A stretch of DNA of 64,000 nt from Bacillota bacterium (GTDB taxonomy: Bacteria > Bacillota > Clostridia > Acetivibrionales > JANLFN01), in assembly GCA_023397675.1 (NCBI GenBank), contig JAEWTV010000109.1, positions 1 through 64,000 on the forward strand. The letters are read 5' to 3'. Each line of letters opens with the position of its first letter. The stretch's first letter is position 1. This document shows, piece after piece, positions 8,880 through 17,352 of this stretch. A model generated the notes under the pieces. That model had not been told where the DNA came from. It ran no database searches and saw only the letters and a list, made by a program, of their open reading frames with translations. The translations under genes were made by a program, and so were the position numbers.

Positions 8880-9731
8880 ATGAAAGTTTTATTAACAGGC
8901 TGTGAAGGACAGCTGGGACGTGAACTTATAAGACAATTGGATAACTGTACCGGTAAGTATGAGGTGTTTAAAACAGACATAGGCAGCCTTGATATTACTG
9001 ATTACAATGCAGTTATTGAAGCTATGACTTCTATAAGACCTGAAACAGTAATAAATTGTGCTGCAAACACTAATGTTGATGCTTGTGAAGATAACGAAAT
9101 TTCTTCCTTCAGGATTAATGCAATGGGTGCACGGAATTTGTCTGCAGCTTCTGAGCTTGTAGGGGCAAAGATTGTCCAGGTATCAACAGACTATGTGTTT
9201 GATGGAAGTATAAGCAAACCCAAAAGGGAATATGACGAGACAAACCCGCAAAACTGTTACGGAAGAAGCAAGCTTTTAGGCGAAAAGCTTGTTAAGGATA
9301 CAAACAAAAAATTTTTCATTGTCCGGACAGCATGGCTTTACGGTGATGGCGGCAATTTTGTCAGAACCATGCTGAGGTTGTCAAAGGAAAAAAAACAAAT
9401 AGATATAGTCAATGATCAGACAGGCAGTCCGACAAGTACCGTAGACCTCGCAAGATGCATAATCAATTTGATAAATACTAATAATTATGGAATCTACCAC
9501 GCAACAGCAGAAGGAGCATGCAGCTGGTATGAATTCGCGAAGGCCATTTTTAAAATAGCTGGAATTGATGTACAAGTGAATGCAATTACGAGTGAGCAGC
9601 TGAGCAGACCTGCCTTACGTCCGAAATATTCCGTGCTTGATAACTTTATGCTTAAAATTCTGGATATAAATAATTTCAGACACTGGGAGGAAGCACTTCG
9701 GGAATACCTGGAGGGGGAGAGAGCCGTATGA
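8880..9731 (+). CDS. rfbD: dTDP-4-dehydrorhamnose reductase
   Basis: A 283-residue short-chain dehydrogenase/reductase that carries out the last step of dTDP-L-rhamnose synthesis. The nucleotide-binding motif GCEGQLGREL is at residues 7-16, VSTDYVFDG near 100, and the catalytic Tyr/Lys pair in YGRSKLLGE near 125. Length is normal for RfbD. It opens a tight rfbDABC block, overlapping rfbA by 4 bases. All four rhamnose genes are present, so rhamnose is very probably a component of the polymer. Confidence 0.93.
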   Translation: MKVLLTGCEGQLGRELIRQLDNCTGKYEVFKTDIGSLDITDYNAVIEAMTSIRPETVINCAANTNVDACEDNEISSFRINAMGARNLSAASELVGAKIVQVSTDYVFDGSISKPKREYDETNPQNCYGRSKLLGEKLVKDTNKKFFIVRTAWLYGDGGNFVRTMLRLSKEKKQIDIVNDQTGSPTSTVDLARCIINLINTNNYGIYHATAEGACSWYEFAKAIFKIAGIDVQVNAITSEQLSRPALRPKYSVLDNFMLKILDINNFRHWEEALREYLEGERAV

Positions 9732-10486
9732 AGGGAATTATACTTGCAGGGGGTACAGGCTCAAGGTTGTACCCTTTGACAAAAGTTATAAATAAACATT
9801 TGCTGCCGGTAGGCAGGTACCCAATGATTTTTTATCCTGTTTCCAAGATGAAAGAAGCAGGTATAAAGGATATATTCATAGTCACCGGAAAAGAACACGC
9901 GGGTTCAATAGTTAACCTTCTTGGGAGCGGGCATGATATGGGGCTTAACTTTACATATCGCATACAGGACCAGGCTGGTGGAATAGCGGAAGCTTTAGGA
10001 CTTGCAGAAGATTTTGTAGGTAACGATAAGTGCGTTGTAATACTTGGGGATAACATATTTGAAGATAGTATCGTTCCCTCATTAACTAGCTTTGAAAGAC
10101 AAGTGCAAGGTGCAAAAATACTCATGAAAAGGGTTAATGATCCTTCAAGGTATGGTGTGATTGAATTTTCTGGCGACAATGCTTTATCCATAGAAGAAAA
10201 ACCTGCACAACCGAAATCCAGCTATTGCGTTACAGGCATTTACATGTATGACAATAGTGTTTTTGACATTATTAAGACACTTAAACCATCCCAGCGTAAT
10301 GAGTTGGAGATAACAGATGTAAATAATGAGTATATCCGAAGAGGTCAGCTTACTCTCGGCAGATTAAAGGGCTGGTGGACTGATGCGGGAACAATGGAAA
10401 GCTTCTATTATGCTAATTATCTCGCTGAAAAGGTAGAACTCAATTTATTAAAAGAAAATGAAAATACAACGAGGGTTATTGCATGA
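9728..10486 (+). CDS. rfbA: Glucose-1-phosphate thymidylyltransferase, short form
   Basis: A 252-residue nucleotidyltransferase making dTDP-glucose from glucose-1-phosphate and dTTP. The N terminus MKGIILAGGTGSRLYPLT carries the GxGxRL-type nucleotide-binding signature, then NKHLLPVG with the catalytic lysine region, and GWWTDAGTMES near the C terminus. At 252 residues it is of the shorter type that lacks the C-terminal extension of enterobacterial RmlA (about 290). It overlaps both neighbours by 4 bases. Confidence 0.92.
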   Translation: MKGIILAGGTGSRLYPLTKVINKHLLPVGRYPMIFYPVSKMKEAGIKDIFIVTGKEHAGSIVNLLGSGHDMGLNFTYRIQDQAGGIAEALGLAEDFVGNDKCVVILGDNIFEDSIVPSLTSFERQVQGAKILMKRVNDPSRYGVIEFSGDNALSIEEKPAQPKSSYCVTGIYMYDNSVFDIIKTLKPSQRNELEITDVNNEYIRRGQLTLGRLKGWWTDAGTMESFYYANYLAEKVELNLLKENENTTRVIA

Positions 10487-11547
10487 AAAAGACTATGCTT
10501 GTAACCGGAGGTGCCGGTTTTATAGGAAGTAATTTTATAAGGTTTGTTCTCAAACACTCAAAAAATATTAAAGTAATAAATCTGGATAAGCTTACATACG
10601 CAGGTAATCTTGAAAATCTTAAGGATATTGAAACTGACGGCAGGTATACCTTTATTAAAAGTGATATATGCAGCAGCGAAGAAGTTTCGGTGATTTTCAA
10701 GGAATTTGATATAGATTATGTGATCAATTTTGCTGCAGAAAGCCACGTAGACAGAAGTATTCTAGATCCTGAAGTATTTGTTAGAACGAATGTGTTGGGA
10801 ACAATAAACCTTTTAAATATTGCAAAACAGTTCTGGGAGAATGGTGTTTCATTCAAGCGGGGCAAAAAGTTTATTCAGATATCGACAGATGAGGTCTATG
10901 GAAGTCTTGGGGATACGGGGTATTTCACCGAAACAACCCCCCTTAGCCCCCGAAGCCCGTATTCCGCTAGTAAGGCAGCAGCTGATATGCTTGTCCGGTC
11001 ATATTTCTGTACTTATAAAATGCCGGTTAATATAACCAGATGCAGTAATAATTATGGACCGTATCAGTTCCCTGAAAAGCTAATACCTCTAATAATACAT
11101 AATGCAATGAATAAAAGTCCTCTGCCTGTATATGGTGATGGTCTTAATGTCAGGGATTGGCTTTATGTTGAAGATCACTGTATAGCAATTGAAAGGGTGC
11201 TGGAATTAGGAGTTCCTGGAGAAATCTATAATATCGGCGGCAGTAACGAAAGGGCAAATATAGATATAGTAAGCAGCATAATAAGGCACCTTGGTAAAAG
11301 GTTTGATTCATCCATAAATGATGGTCTTATCAGATATGTTGCCGATAGAAAGGGACATGACAGGCGGTATGCGATAGACGCTTCAAAAATAAGGACACAA
11401 TTAGGCTGGGAACCTCTTACCTGTTTTGATGAAGGTATAAGAAAAACTATAACCTGGTATGTGGAAAACCAGGATTGGATGAATAATGTCACTTCCTGTG
11501 ATTATCAAAGATATTATAAAAAACTATATGGAGAGAAAGTGTGTTAA
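10483..11547 (+). CDS. rfbB: dTDP-glucose 4,6-dehydratase
   Basis: A 354-residue extended SDR enzyme. GGAGFIGSNFIRF near the N terminus is the NAD-binding motif, STDEVYGSL near residue 128 holds the catalytic Thr/Asp/Glu, and YSASKAAAD near 165 the Tyr-x3-Lys pair. It converts dTDP-glucose to dTDP-4-keto-6-deoxyglucose, the second step to dTDP-rhamnose. It overlaps rfbA by 4 bases and abuts rfbC directly. Confidence 0.95.
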   Translation: MKKTMLVTGGAGFIGSNFIRFVLKHSKNIKVINLDKLTYAGNLENLKDIETDGRYTFIKSDICSSEEVSVIFKEFDIDYVINFAAESHVDRSILDPEVFVRTNVLGTINLLNIAKQFWENGVSFKRGKKFIQISTDEVYGSLGDTGYFTETTPLSPRSPYSASKAAADMLVRSYFCTYKMPVNITRCSNNYGPYQFPEKLIPLIIHNAMNKSPLPVYGDGLNVRDWLYVEDHCIAIERVLELGVPGEIYNIGGSNERANIDIVSSIIRHLGKRFDSSINDGLIRYVADRKGHDRRYAIDASKIRTQLGWEPLTCFDEGIRKTITWYVENQDWMNNVTSCDYQRYYKKLYGEKVC

Positions 11548-12096
11548 ATGGGTAAATTCAGTTTTTTAGAAACTGGTATTAGTGATTTGTGGATTATAGA
11601 ACCGCAGGCGTACTCCGACAACAGGGGAATGTTTATGGAAACATATAATCTGAACGACTTTAAATCAGTTGGAATCGATAATGCCTTCGTCCAGGACAAC
11701 CATTCGAAATCATTAAAGGGAGTACTTCGTGGGCTTCACTTTCAGAAATGTTTTCCTCAGGCTAAACTGGTAAGAGTTATCAGGGGTGAGGTGTTTGATG
11801 TTGCTGTAGATATAAGAAGGGGTTCACCTACTTTTGGGAGATGGCAGGGGGTTATACTATCGGAACAAAACAGAAGGTTGTTTTATATACCGGAAGGCTT
11901 TGCACATGGCTTCCTTGTTTTATCGGATGAGGCGGAGTTTGTATATAAATGTACTCAGTTTTACCATCCTGAAGATGAAGATGGTATCATCTGGAATGAC
12001 CCCTATATTAACGTAGAATGGCCTCTGAACAGAATAGATAATATCATTTTATCTGAAAAGGATAAAAGATTCGGAGGTATAGCTCACATTATATAA
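11548..12096 (+). CDS. rfbC: dTDP-4-dehydrorhamnose 3,5-epimerase
   Basis: A 182-residue cupin-fold epimerase of normal length. VLRGLHFQ near residue 60 carries the catalytic histidine, and YIPEGFAHGF near 115 is the second family signature. It epimerises dTDP-4-keto-6-deoxyglucose at C3 and C5. The ATG follows the rfbB stop codon without a gap, so translation is probably coupled. Confidence 0.95.
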   Translation: MGKFSFLETGISDLWIIEPQAYSDNRGMFMETYNLNDFKSVGIDNAFVQDNHSKSLKGVLRGLHFQKCFPQAKLVRVIRGEVFDVAVDIRRGSPTFGRWQGVILSEQNRRLFYIPEGFAHGFLVLSDEAEFVYKCTQFYHPEDEDGIIWNDPYINVEWPLNRIDNIILSEKDKRFGGIAHII

Positions 12097-12111
12097 CAAT
12101 CGGAGAGAGAT

Positions 12112-13530
12112 ATGAGCAGAGAGCGTACGCTGATTAAAAATACAACACTTTACATGATAGGTAATTTTACATCTAAATTTTTAGGCTTCCTATTACTGCC
12201 TTTTTATACACATTACCTTTCGACAGATAACTTTGGATACTTTGATATCATAAATACAACAATAATTCTTTTCCTTCCTCTTGTCACCTTTGAAATAAAT
12301 GATGGCCTCTACAGGTATCTTCAGGATTCCAAGACGTCCGAAGAAACATCGGATATTATTACAGCTACTCTGTCTTCTACATTAAGGAATCTGCTGCTTT
12401 TCTCCTTGATTTTTATCATTACAACATCGTTTATTCCTATAAAATATTCCTATCTGATATTACCTGCCTTGATTTCACTGGTTTTATCAGATACCTGGCA
12501 GCAAATTGCAAGAGGCTTAAAGCAAAATATATTGTACTCGGTTTCAGGAGTAGCTTATACCTTTGTGATGTTAAGTTCTAATATAATACTTATTGCTTTT
12601 TGTCATATGAATGTGGATGCACTTTTGTATTCCAATATTGCAGCAGGTTTTACATCCTTTATTATAATAGAAGCTAAATTAAGAATATTCAAACGCTTAA
12701 GCTTTTCCAGATCTTTAAAATATTTAAGAAAATCTTTAATTAAATTTTCGCTGCCGTTAATGCCAAATGCTATGAATTGGTGGATTATAAACCTTTCAAG
12801 CAGATATCTCATTTTTTGCTATATAGGTTCGGAAGCAAATGGTATATATGCAGTAGCTAACAAATTCCCATCGATACTTATACTTATAAATACCGTATTC
12901 AATCTTGCATGGCAGGAAAGTGCCATTGCTGAATACTCCTCGGAGGATAAAGACAGCTTTTACAGTAAGATGTTCAATCTTTATATGAGAGTACAGCTAT
13001 CCTCGATGCTTGTGCTTATTCCCTTTACCAAGATTCTTATGGGCTTCATGGTTGATCCTGCATATTTTGAAGCCTGGAAATATACGCCGCTTCTTTATGT
13101 AAGTACAATTTTTTCCTCCTTCTCAACCTTTTATGGTACAGGATATCTTGTTTCAAAAGAAACCAAAGGAGCTCTCACAACATCAATGGTCAGCGTTATT
13201 GTAAACATAGGACTTGCAGTACTTCTCATACCGCTTCTTGGTCTACAGGCGGCAGCTTTTGCAAATGCATTTGCCTTTTTGGTGATGTGGATTATCAGAT
13301 ATGTACAGATAAAGCAATATTTCAAGATTGATGTGGATTTCAGAGTTTTTTTCAGTCTTTGTTTTGCAATATTGGCTTTTATAGGTCTTTATTTTATAAA
13401 TAATTCTTTGGTTTGTTATCTGCTTACAGCTGTAGGCGCAATAATTTTCTTTGTAATTAACCGTGACATGGTTAAAAAGCTGGTACACATAACTACTTGC
13501 AGGATTAAATCCTTTTCATTCGGGGAATAA
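12112..13530 (+). CDS. Wzx-type polysaccharide flippase
   Basis: A 472-residue integral membrane protein with about 12-14 hydrophobic segments and the N-terminal pattern of the polysaccharide transport (PST/MOP) family: a short charged start (MSRERTLIKNTTLYMIGNF) then alternating helices. Such proteins flip undecaprenyl-linked repeat units across the membrane before polymerisation. GGAGAG precedes the ATG. It sits between the rhamnose genes and the first glycosyltransferase, as expected in a Wzx/Wzy locus. Confidence 0.88.
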   Translation: MSRERTLIKNTTLYMIGNFTSKFLGFLLLPFYTHYLSTDNFGYFDIINTTIILFLPLVTFEINDGLYRYLQDSKTSEETSDIITATLSSTLRNLLLFSLIFIITTSFIPIKYSYLILPALISLVLSDTWQQIARGLKQNILYSVSGVAYTFVMLSSNIILIAFCHMNVDALLYSNIAAGFTSFIIIEAKLRIFKRLSFSRSLKYLRKSLIKFSLPLMPNAMNWWIINLSSRYLIFCYIGSEANGIYAVANKFPSILILINTVFNLAWQESAIAEYSSEDKDSFYSKMFNLYMRVQLSSMLVLIPFTKILMGFMVDPAYFEAWKYTPLLYVSTIFSSFSTFYGTGYLVSKETKGALTTSMVSVIVNIGLAVLLIPLLGLQAAAFANAFAFLVMWIIRYVQIKQYFKIDVDFRVFFSLCFAILAFIGLYFINNSLVCYLLTAVGAIIFFVINRDMVKKLVHITTCRIKSFSFGE

Positions 13531-13545
13531 ATGGGGGTTAAATCA

Positions 13546-14514
13546 ATGGACAAGATATCTTTCGTAGTTATAGGAAAAAATCAGGAAAAAACAATTTATA
13601 ACTGTATTTACAGCGTCTATGAAACTATAAGAGTAAATAACCTTACCCAATATGAAGTTATATTTGTAGACTCCGATTCTACTGATCAGACTCTGGATAT
13701 TATAAAGGACAACTTTCCAGAGGTTATAATTGTCAAATTAAAAGGAAGGCTCAATGTTGCAATTGCTAAAAACAACGGTGCTGCAAGGGCCACTGGTAAT
13801 ATACTTTTTTTCATTGACGGTGATATAACACTTGATGAAAAATTCATAGGCTGTGTGCTTGACGAAAACAGGAATCTAAAATACCAGCTGGTTTCAGGAA
13901 GGCTGGAAGAAATACTCTATAATAACCGATGGGAAGAAATAGGTTTTGTAAAAGACAGGTTTGTTAAGGTTTCAGCTGGAAAAGGTTTAATGGAACTTGG
14001 AGGGATATTTTTGGTTAAGGCTGAATTGTTTAACAGCGTATCCGGTTTTAATGAGCATATGAAACTTGATGAAGATGCGGACCTGCAACTAAGATTGGCT
14101 TCTAAAGGAGTGCTTGTTGAAAGGATTCCAGACAGAATAGGAATTCATAACACAATTTATTACTTTTCATACAAGAGACTTTTCAAAAAAATATCAAAAG
14201 GAGACTTCTTATATATTGGAGCCTTGTATAGGCATAACCTTGGAAACAGGGCTTGTTTGCAAAAATTTGCATACATGCAGAAGTTTACGGCGCTTCTTAT
14301 TGCTTTAACAGCTGCTTCAATACTTTTAAGCCCTTTTATTTTACTTGGTTATCCCACAGCAATTTTATTGAAGTATTTAGTCACTGGAAATAAAAAGTGT
14401 TCCGCACTCGAATACTTTGCTGGAAGGCTTGCTACAGATTTATGCTGCATACTTGGGTTTATTATATTCTACCCGGGTTTGAAAAAAGTCAATTATGAGG
14501 TTATTGCGGATTAG
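13546..14514 (+). CDS. Family 2 glycosyltransferase with C-terminal membrane segments
   Basis: A 322-residue protein. Residues 1-215 form a GT-A domain: VVIGKNQEKTI at the start, VDSDSTDQTL with the nucleotide-binding aspartates, FIDGDITLD as the DxD-type motif, and DEDADLQLRL as the acceptor/catalytic ED motif. Two hydrophobic segments follow near 245-270 and 285-310 and anchor it to the membrane. ATG 13546 is preferred to 13531 because the GGGGG run gives it a ribosome-binding site at normal distance. Sugar specificity cannot be read from the sequence. Confidence 0.87.
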   Translation: MDKISFVVIGKNQEKTIYNCIYSVYETIRVNNLTQYEVIFVDSDSTDQTLDIIKDNFPEVIIVKLKGRLNVAIAKNNGAARATGNILFFIDGDITLDEKFIGCVLDENRNLKYQLVSGRLEEILYNNRWEEIGFVKDRFVKVSAGKGLMELGGIFLVKAELFNSVSGFNEHMKLDEDADLQLRLASKGVLVERIPDRIGIHNTIYYFSYKRLFKKISKGDFLYIGALYRHNLGNRACLQKFAYMQKFTALLIALTAASILLSPFILLGYPTAILLKYLVTGNKKCSALEYFAGRLATDLCCILGFIIFYPGLKKVNYEVIAD

Positions 14515-14530
14515 AAATGAGAGATATCAT

Positions 14531-15883
14531 ATGGACAAATCTGTTTATAAAAAAAATCAGGCAAAAAAAGTTTTCTTTATAATCATACTCTTTCTTCAGG
14601 TGTTTGAGTATGCTCTTTTTGAAGCCTCACCTTCATTCAAAAGCATAGATGAAATGGTGGCTGCCATATCCCTGGCATATGTATTTTTAATAGTAACTAC
14701 TACAAGGTCTATTTTTTTGAGGTTCGAAGCAAAACTTATCGGCTGTCTTATAATTGTTATAATAATAGGCCTTTTATCAAACCTGATTTTTAATTACCAG
14801 CCTCTAAGCAGTGTAGCAAGTGACCTGATAATCTTTACAAAATTTATTTTAGGTTACTTCCTTAGCAGATTTCTCTTCAGGAATGCCGACATAGGCCTGG
14901 TAAAGGGAACTGTTATCAAAATCTGCCGGGCAGTTTCGGTTTTTCTGGCGGTAATCCTAGTAATAAATATTATTACAAATATTTTTCCACATTATATTGA
15001 TTTTAGGTTTTTTATGTACTCTCAGCAATTGTTTTTCGGCCATCCCACATTCATGGGTGCAACCTGTGTTGCATTAATGGCTTTACTAATGGGATTCAAG
15101 GAAGAAGGAAAGAGTAATAATTTCTATATCCTGCTATGTATTTTTGTAGCCTTTTTTACATTCAGATTCAAGATTCTCATATTTTTAGCTTTCTTTATAG
15201 TCATTTTATTATATGAGTCAAAAAAGAAACAGATTGGAAAGCTTGTAATAGCCGTAATTGTTGTTGCAGGTATTATTTTCTCATATCAGCAAATTACTTA
15301 CTATTATGTTGATCACACGGGTTTTGCCAGAAATGTTCTTACCGTGACAGCTTTTAAAGTTGCCGATGATCACTTTCCTTTGGGGGCAGGTTTTGCATCT
15401 TATGGGTCATATCAGTCAGGTGTGCATTATTCCCCTGTTTATCATAAGTATGGTGTAGATCATGTATGGGGAATGACGAAAAAAGAATACTCCTTTATTT
15501 CTGATACCTTCTGGCCTATGATTATCGGGCAATTTGGCTATATAGGACTGGTATTCTTCCTGCTGTTTTTACTGATACTTATGTCAATGATTAATAAACT
15601 CAGGAGCTTGAACTATTCCTACTATTACTCTTCACTTGCCTGTGTTGTATATCTATTGATTTCCAGTACATCGGAATCAAGCTTTGTACAGCCATTTGCC
15701 GTGTTGTTCTTTTATATTATAGGCAGCTATGTATCACAGCTTGTTGTAAAACAGGAAAAAACCATATGTACAGGAGTGGTCAAAAATGAGGATACTATTA
15801 ATAAACAAGTACTTTTTTATAAAGGGAGGAAGCGAAACGTACTTCTTCGGAATAAAAAACCTTTTGGAACAAAATGGTCATGA
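14531..15883 (+). CDS. Wzy-like O-antigen/capsule polymerase
   Basis: A 450-residue polytopic membrane protein with about 10-12 hydrophobic helices and a large extracellular loop around residues 270-330 (containing the PLGAGFASYGSYQSG stretch), typical of the Wzy/WaaL ligase-polymerase superfamily. It would polymerise repeat units outside the membrane. The start at 14531 is preferred to 14495 on the basis of a GAGAG site and less overlap. The last 33 codons overlap the next gene by 98 bases in another frame. A one-base shift in the A6 tract at 15756-15761 would end the protein at TGA 15787-15789, giving the usual ATGA overlap. The C terminus may therefore be altered by an indel. Confidence 0.8.
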   Translation: MDKSVYKKNQAKKVFFIIILFLQVFEYALFEASPSFKSIDEMVAAISLAYVFLIVTTTRSIFLRFEAKLIGCLIIVIIIGLLSNLIFNYQPLSSVASDLIIFTKFILGYFLSRFLFRNADIGLVKGTVIKICRAVSVFLAVILVINIITNIFPHYIDFRFFMYSQQLFFGHPTFMGATCVALMALLMGFKEEGKSNNFYILLCIFVAFFTFRFKILIFLAFFIVILLYESKKKQIGKLVIAVIVVAGIIFSYQQITYYYVDHTGFARNVLTVTAFKVADDHFPLGAGFASYGSYQSGVHYSPVYHKYGVDHVWGMTKKEYSFISDTFWPMIIGQFGYIGLVFFLLFLLILMSMINKLRSLNYSYYYSSLACVVYLLISSTSESSFVQPFAVLFFYIIGSYVSQLVVKQEKTICTGVVKNEDTINKQVLFYKGRKRNVLLRNKKPFGTKWS

Positions 15884-17045
15884 AGTAATAGTATTTAGTA
15901 TGGAGAATGAAAAAAACCATTATAGCTGTTATGGAAATTATTTTGTAAAATCTATAGATTATAATCAGGGTAAAGTTCTGAGTAAGATTAAGAATGGTTT
16001 TAAAGCAATATATTCAGCTGAAGCCTACAAAAAACTGACAAAGCTGATAAATGAAACAAAACCGGACATAGCTCATGTCAATCTATTCTGCCATCAGCTT
16101 ACTCCTTCTATTCTTTTTGCACTAAAAAAGGCCGATATACCTATAGTTTATACAAGTCACGACTATAAGCTCGTTTGTGCAAATTACAAGCTCTTTAACC
16201 ATGACAGCGTGTGCAGAAAATGTATAAAAGGGAGTTTTCGTCACTGCCTGATGAATAAATGTCATAAGGATTCACGGGCTGCAAGCGGTATAGTTACACT
16301 TGAGTCATATATTTATAAATTTCTGAATACCTACGACAATATCAATAAAATCATTTGCCCCAGTAATTTTATGTATAATATCTTAAGCGAAGCCGGTTAT
16401 GACAATAGCAGGCTTGTAATGCTGCATAATTTTCTGGGTGCGGACATTTTTAAAAGCAGGGTTTCAGTTTTAGACGGCTTAAAAAGTAATACGGTGCTCT
16501 ATGTAGGAAGATTAAGTGATGAAAAGGGTCTTGATACTTTACTGGATGCAAGTAAACTGCTGTCTGAAAAAATAAGCTTGAAGATTATTGGGACAGGTCC
16601 ACTTGAAGAGCATTTAAAACAAAGGATCAGGGATGAAGGCCTTGAAAATATTGAGCTTGGAGGGTTTGTTTCAGGCAGGCAGCTTTATAATGAAATCCGT
16701 GCTGCAAAATGCACTGTAATTCCCTCTAAATGCTATGAGATATTTGGTCTGACAATAATAGAATCCTTTGCAATGGGTACTCCTGTTATAGGTTCTGACA
16801 TTGGGGGAATAAGCGAGCTTATTAAGCCGGGAAGAACGGGATATTTATTTGAACCCGGAAATGCCGCAGAATTGAGCTACTGTGTAAGTTCACTGATGCT
16901 GCTTGATAATGAAAATTATGAGGTAATGGTACGTAACTGTACTGCAGAAGCAGTAAAATACAGCCCAGGTTCTTATTATAATGAGTTGCTTAAGGTTTAT
17001 CAAAGTGTAATTGAACAAAAACTAAAATGTTGTGGAAATTATTAG
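15786..17045 (+). CDS. Family 4 glycosyltransferase
   Basis: A 419-residue GT-B fold enzyme. The N-terminal domain begins LINKYFFIKGGSETYF, with the glycine-rich loop typical of GT4. The C-terminal domain has VLYVGRLSDEKGLDTLLDA near 235-255 and the EIFGLTIIE E-x7-E motif near 320, followed by GTPVIGSDIGG. A cysteine/histidine cluster (CRKCIKGSFRHC and following CHKDS) lies near 140-160, as in a subset of capsule GT4 enzymes. GGAG precedes the ATG, which lies inside the 3' end of the Wzy-like gene. Acceptor and donor are unknown. Confidence 0.9.
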   Translation: MRILLINKYFFIKGGSETYFFGIKNLLEQNGHEVIVFSMENEKNHYSCYGNYFVKSIDYNQGKVLSKIKNGFKAIYSAEAYKKLTKLINETKPDIAHVNLFCHQLTPSILFALKKADIPIVYTSHDYKLVCANYKLFNHDSVCRKCIKGSFRHCLMNKCHKDSRAASGIVTLESYIYKFLNTYDNINKIICPSNFMYNILSEAGYDNSRLVMLHNFLGADIFKSRVSVLDGLKSNTVLYVGRLSDEKGLDTLLDASKLLSEKISLKIIGTGPLEEHLKQRIRDEGLENIELGGFVSGRQLYNEIRAAKCTVIPSKCYEIFGLTIIESFAMGTPVIGSDIGGISELIKPGRTGYLFEPGNAAELSYCVSSLMLLDNENYEVMVRNCTAEAVKYSPGSYYNELLKVYQSVIEQKLKCCGNY

Positions 17046-17120
17046 AAAAGTTGTTGCAATATCCAAATTATGGTGATATCATTATTATTAATAGAGCTAC
17101 AATATATGAATAAACTTTTT

Positions 17121-17200
17121 ACCGATAAACGGCAAACCTGCCGAAAGACAGGGGCGCAAAGCTAAAGGGCCTTTAAAATGGCAGCCAGTTACCGAAGAGA
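17121..17200 (+). promoter_or_regulatory. Cyclic di-GMP-I (GEMM) riboswitch, first of two
   Basis: The segment carries the GEMM signature in order: GGCAAACC, a short stem closed by a CCGAAAG loop, GGGGCGCAAAGC, a second stem with GGGCC and GGCAGCC, then GTTACCG. The GAAA tetraloop and the conserved GCAAAGC are the tertiary contact and ligand-proximal parts of type I c-di-GMP aptamers. A T7 run follows at about 17204-17210, which hints at transcriptional control, but I cannot draw a convincing terminator stem by eye. Confidence 0.9.
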
Positions 17201-17261
17201 AGGTTTTTTTATTTTCCATTTTAGCTTTTAACTTGGTAAAAAATATTCATATTAAAATCTC

Positions 17262-17340
17262 ACAGACAAACGGCAAACCTGCCGAAAGGCAGGGGCGCAA
17301 AGCTAGAGGGCCTTTAAAATGGCAGCCAGTTACCTAAGGG
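17262..17340 (+). promoter_or_regulatory. Cyclic di-GMP-I (GEMM) riboswitch, second of two
   Basis: A near-identical copy of the aptamer at 17121-17200, differing mainly at a few stem positions (GAAAGGCAGGGGCGCAAAGC in place of GAAAGACAGG...). Its 3' side, GTTACCTAAGGGGGA, runs straight into the ribosome-binding site of the secreted beta-helix gene that starts at 17353. Ligand-dependent folding could therefore mask or free the Shine-Dalgarno sequence. The two aptamers in series would give a steeper response if both act on the same transcript. Confidence 0.9.
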
Positions 17341-17352
17341 GGATGTATTAAT

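Noticed and set aside
15753..15765. Programmed frameshift site at the A6 tract in the Wzy-like gene
   Set aside because: The zero-frame codons are GAA AAA ACC, which do not fit the A AAA AAC slippery arrangement, and no downstream pseudoknot is evident.
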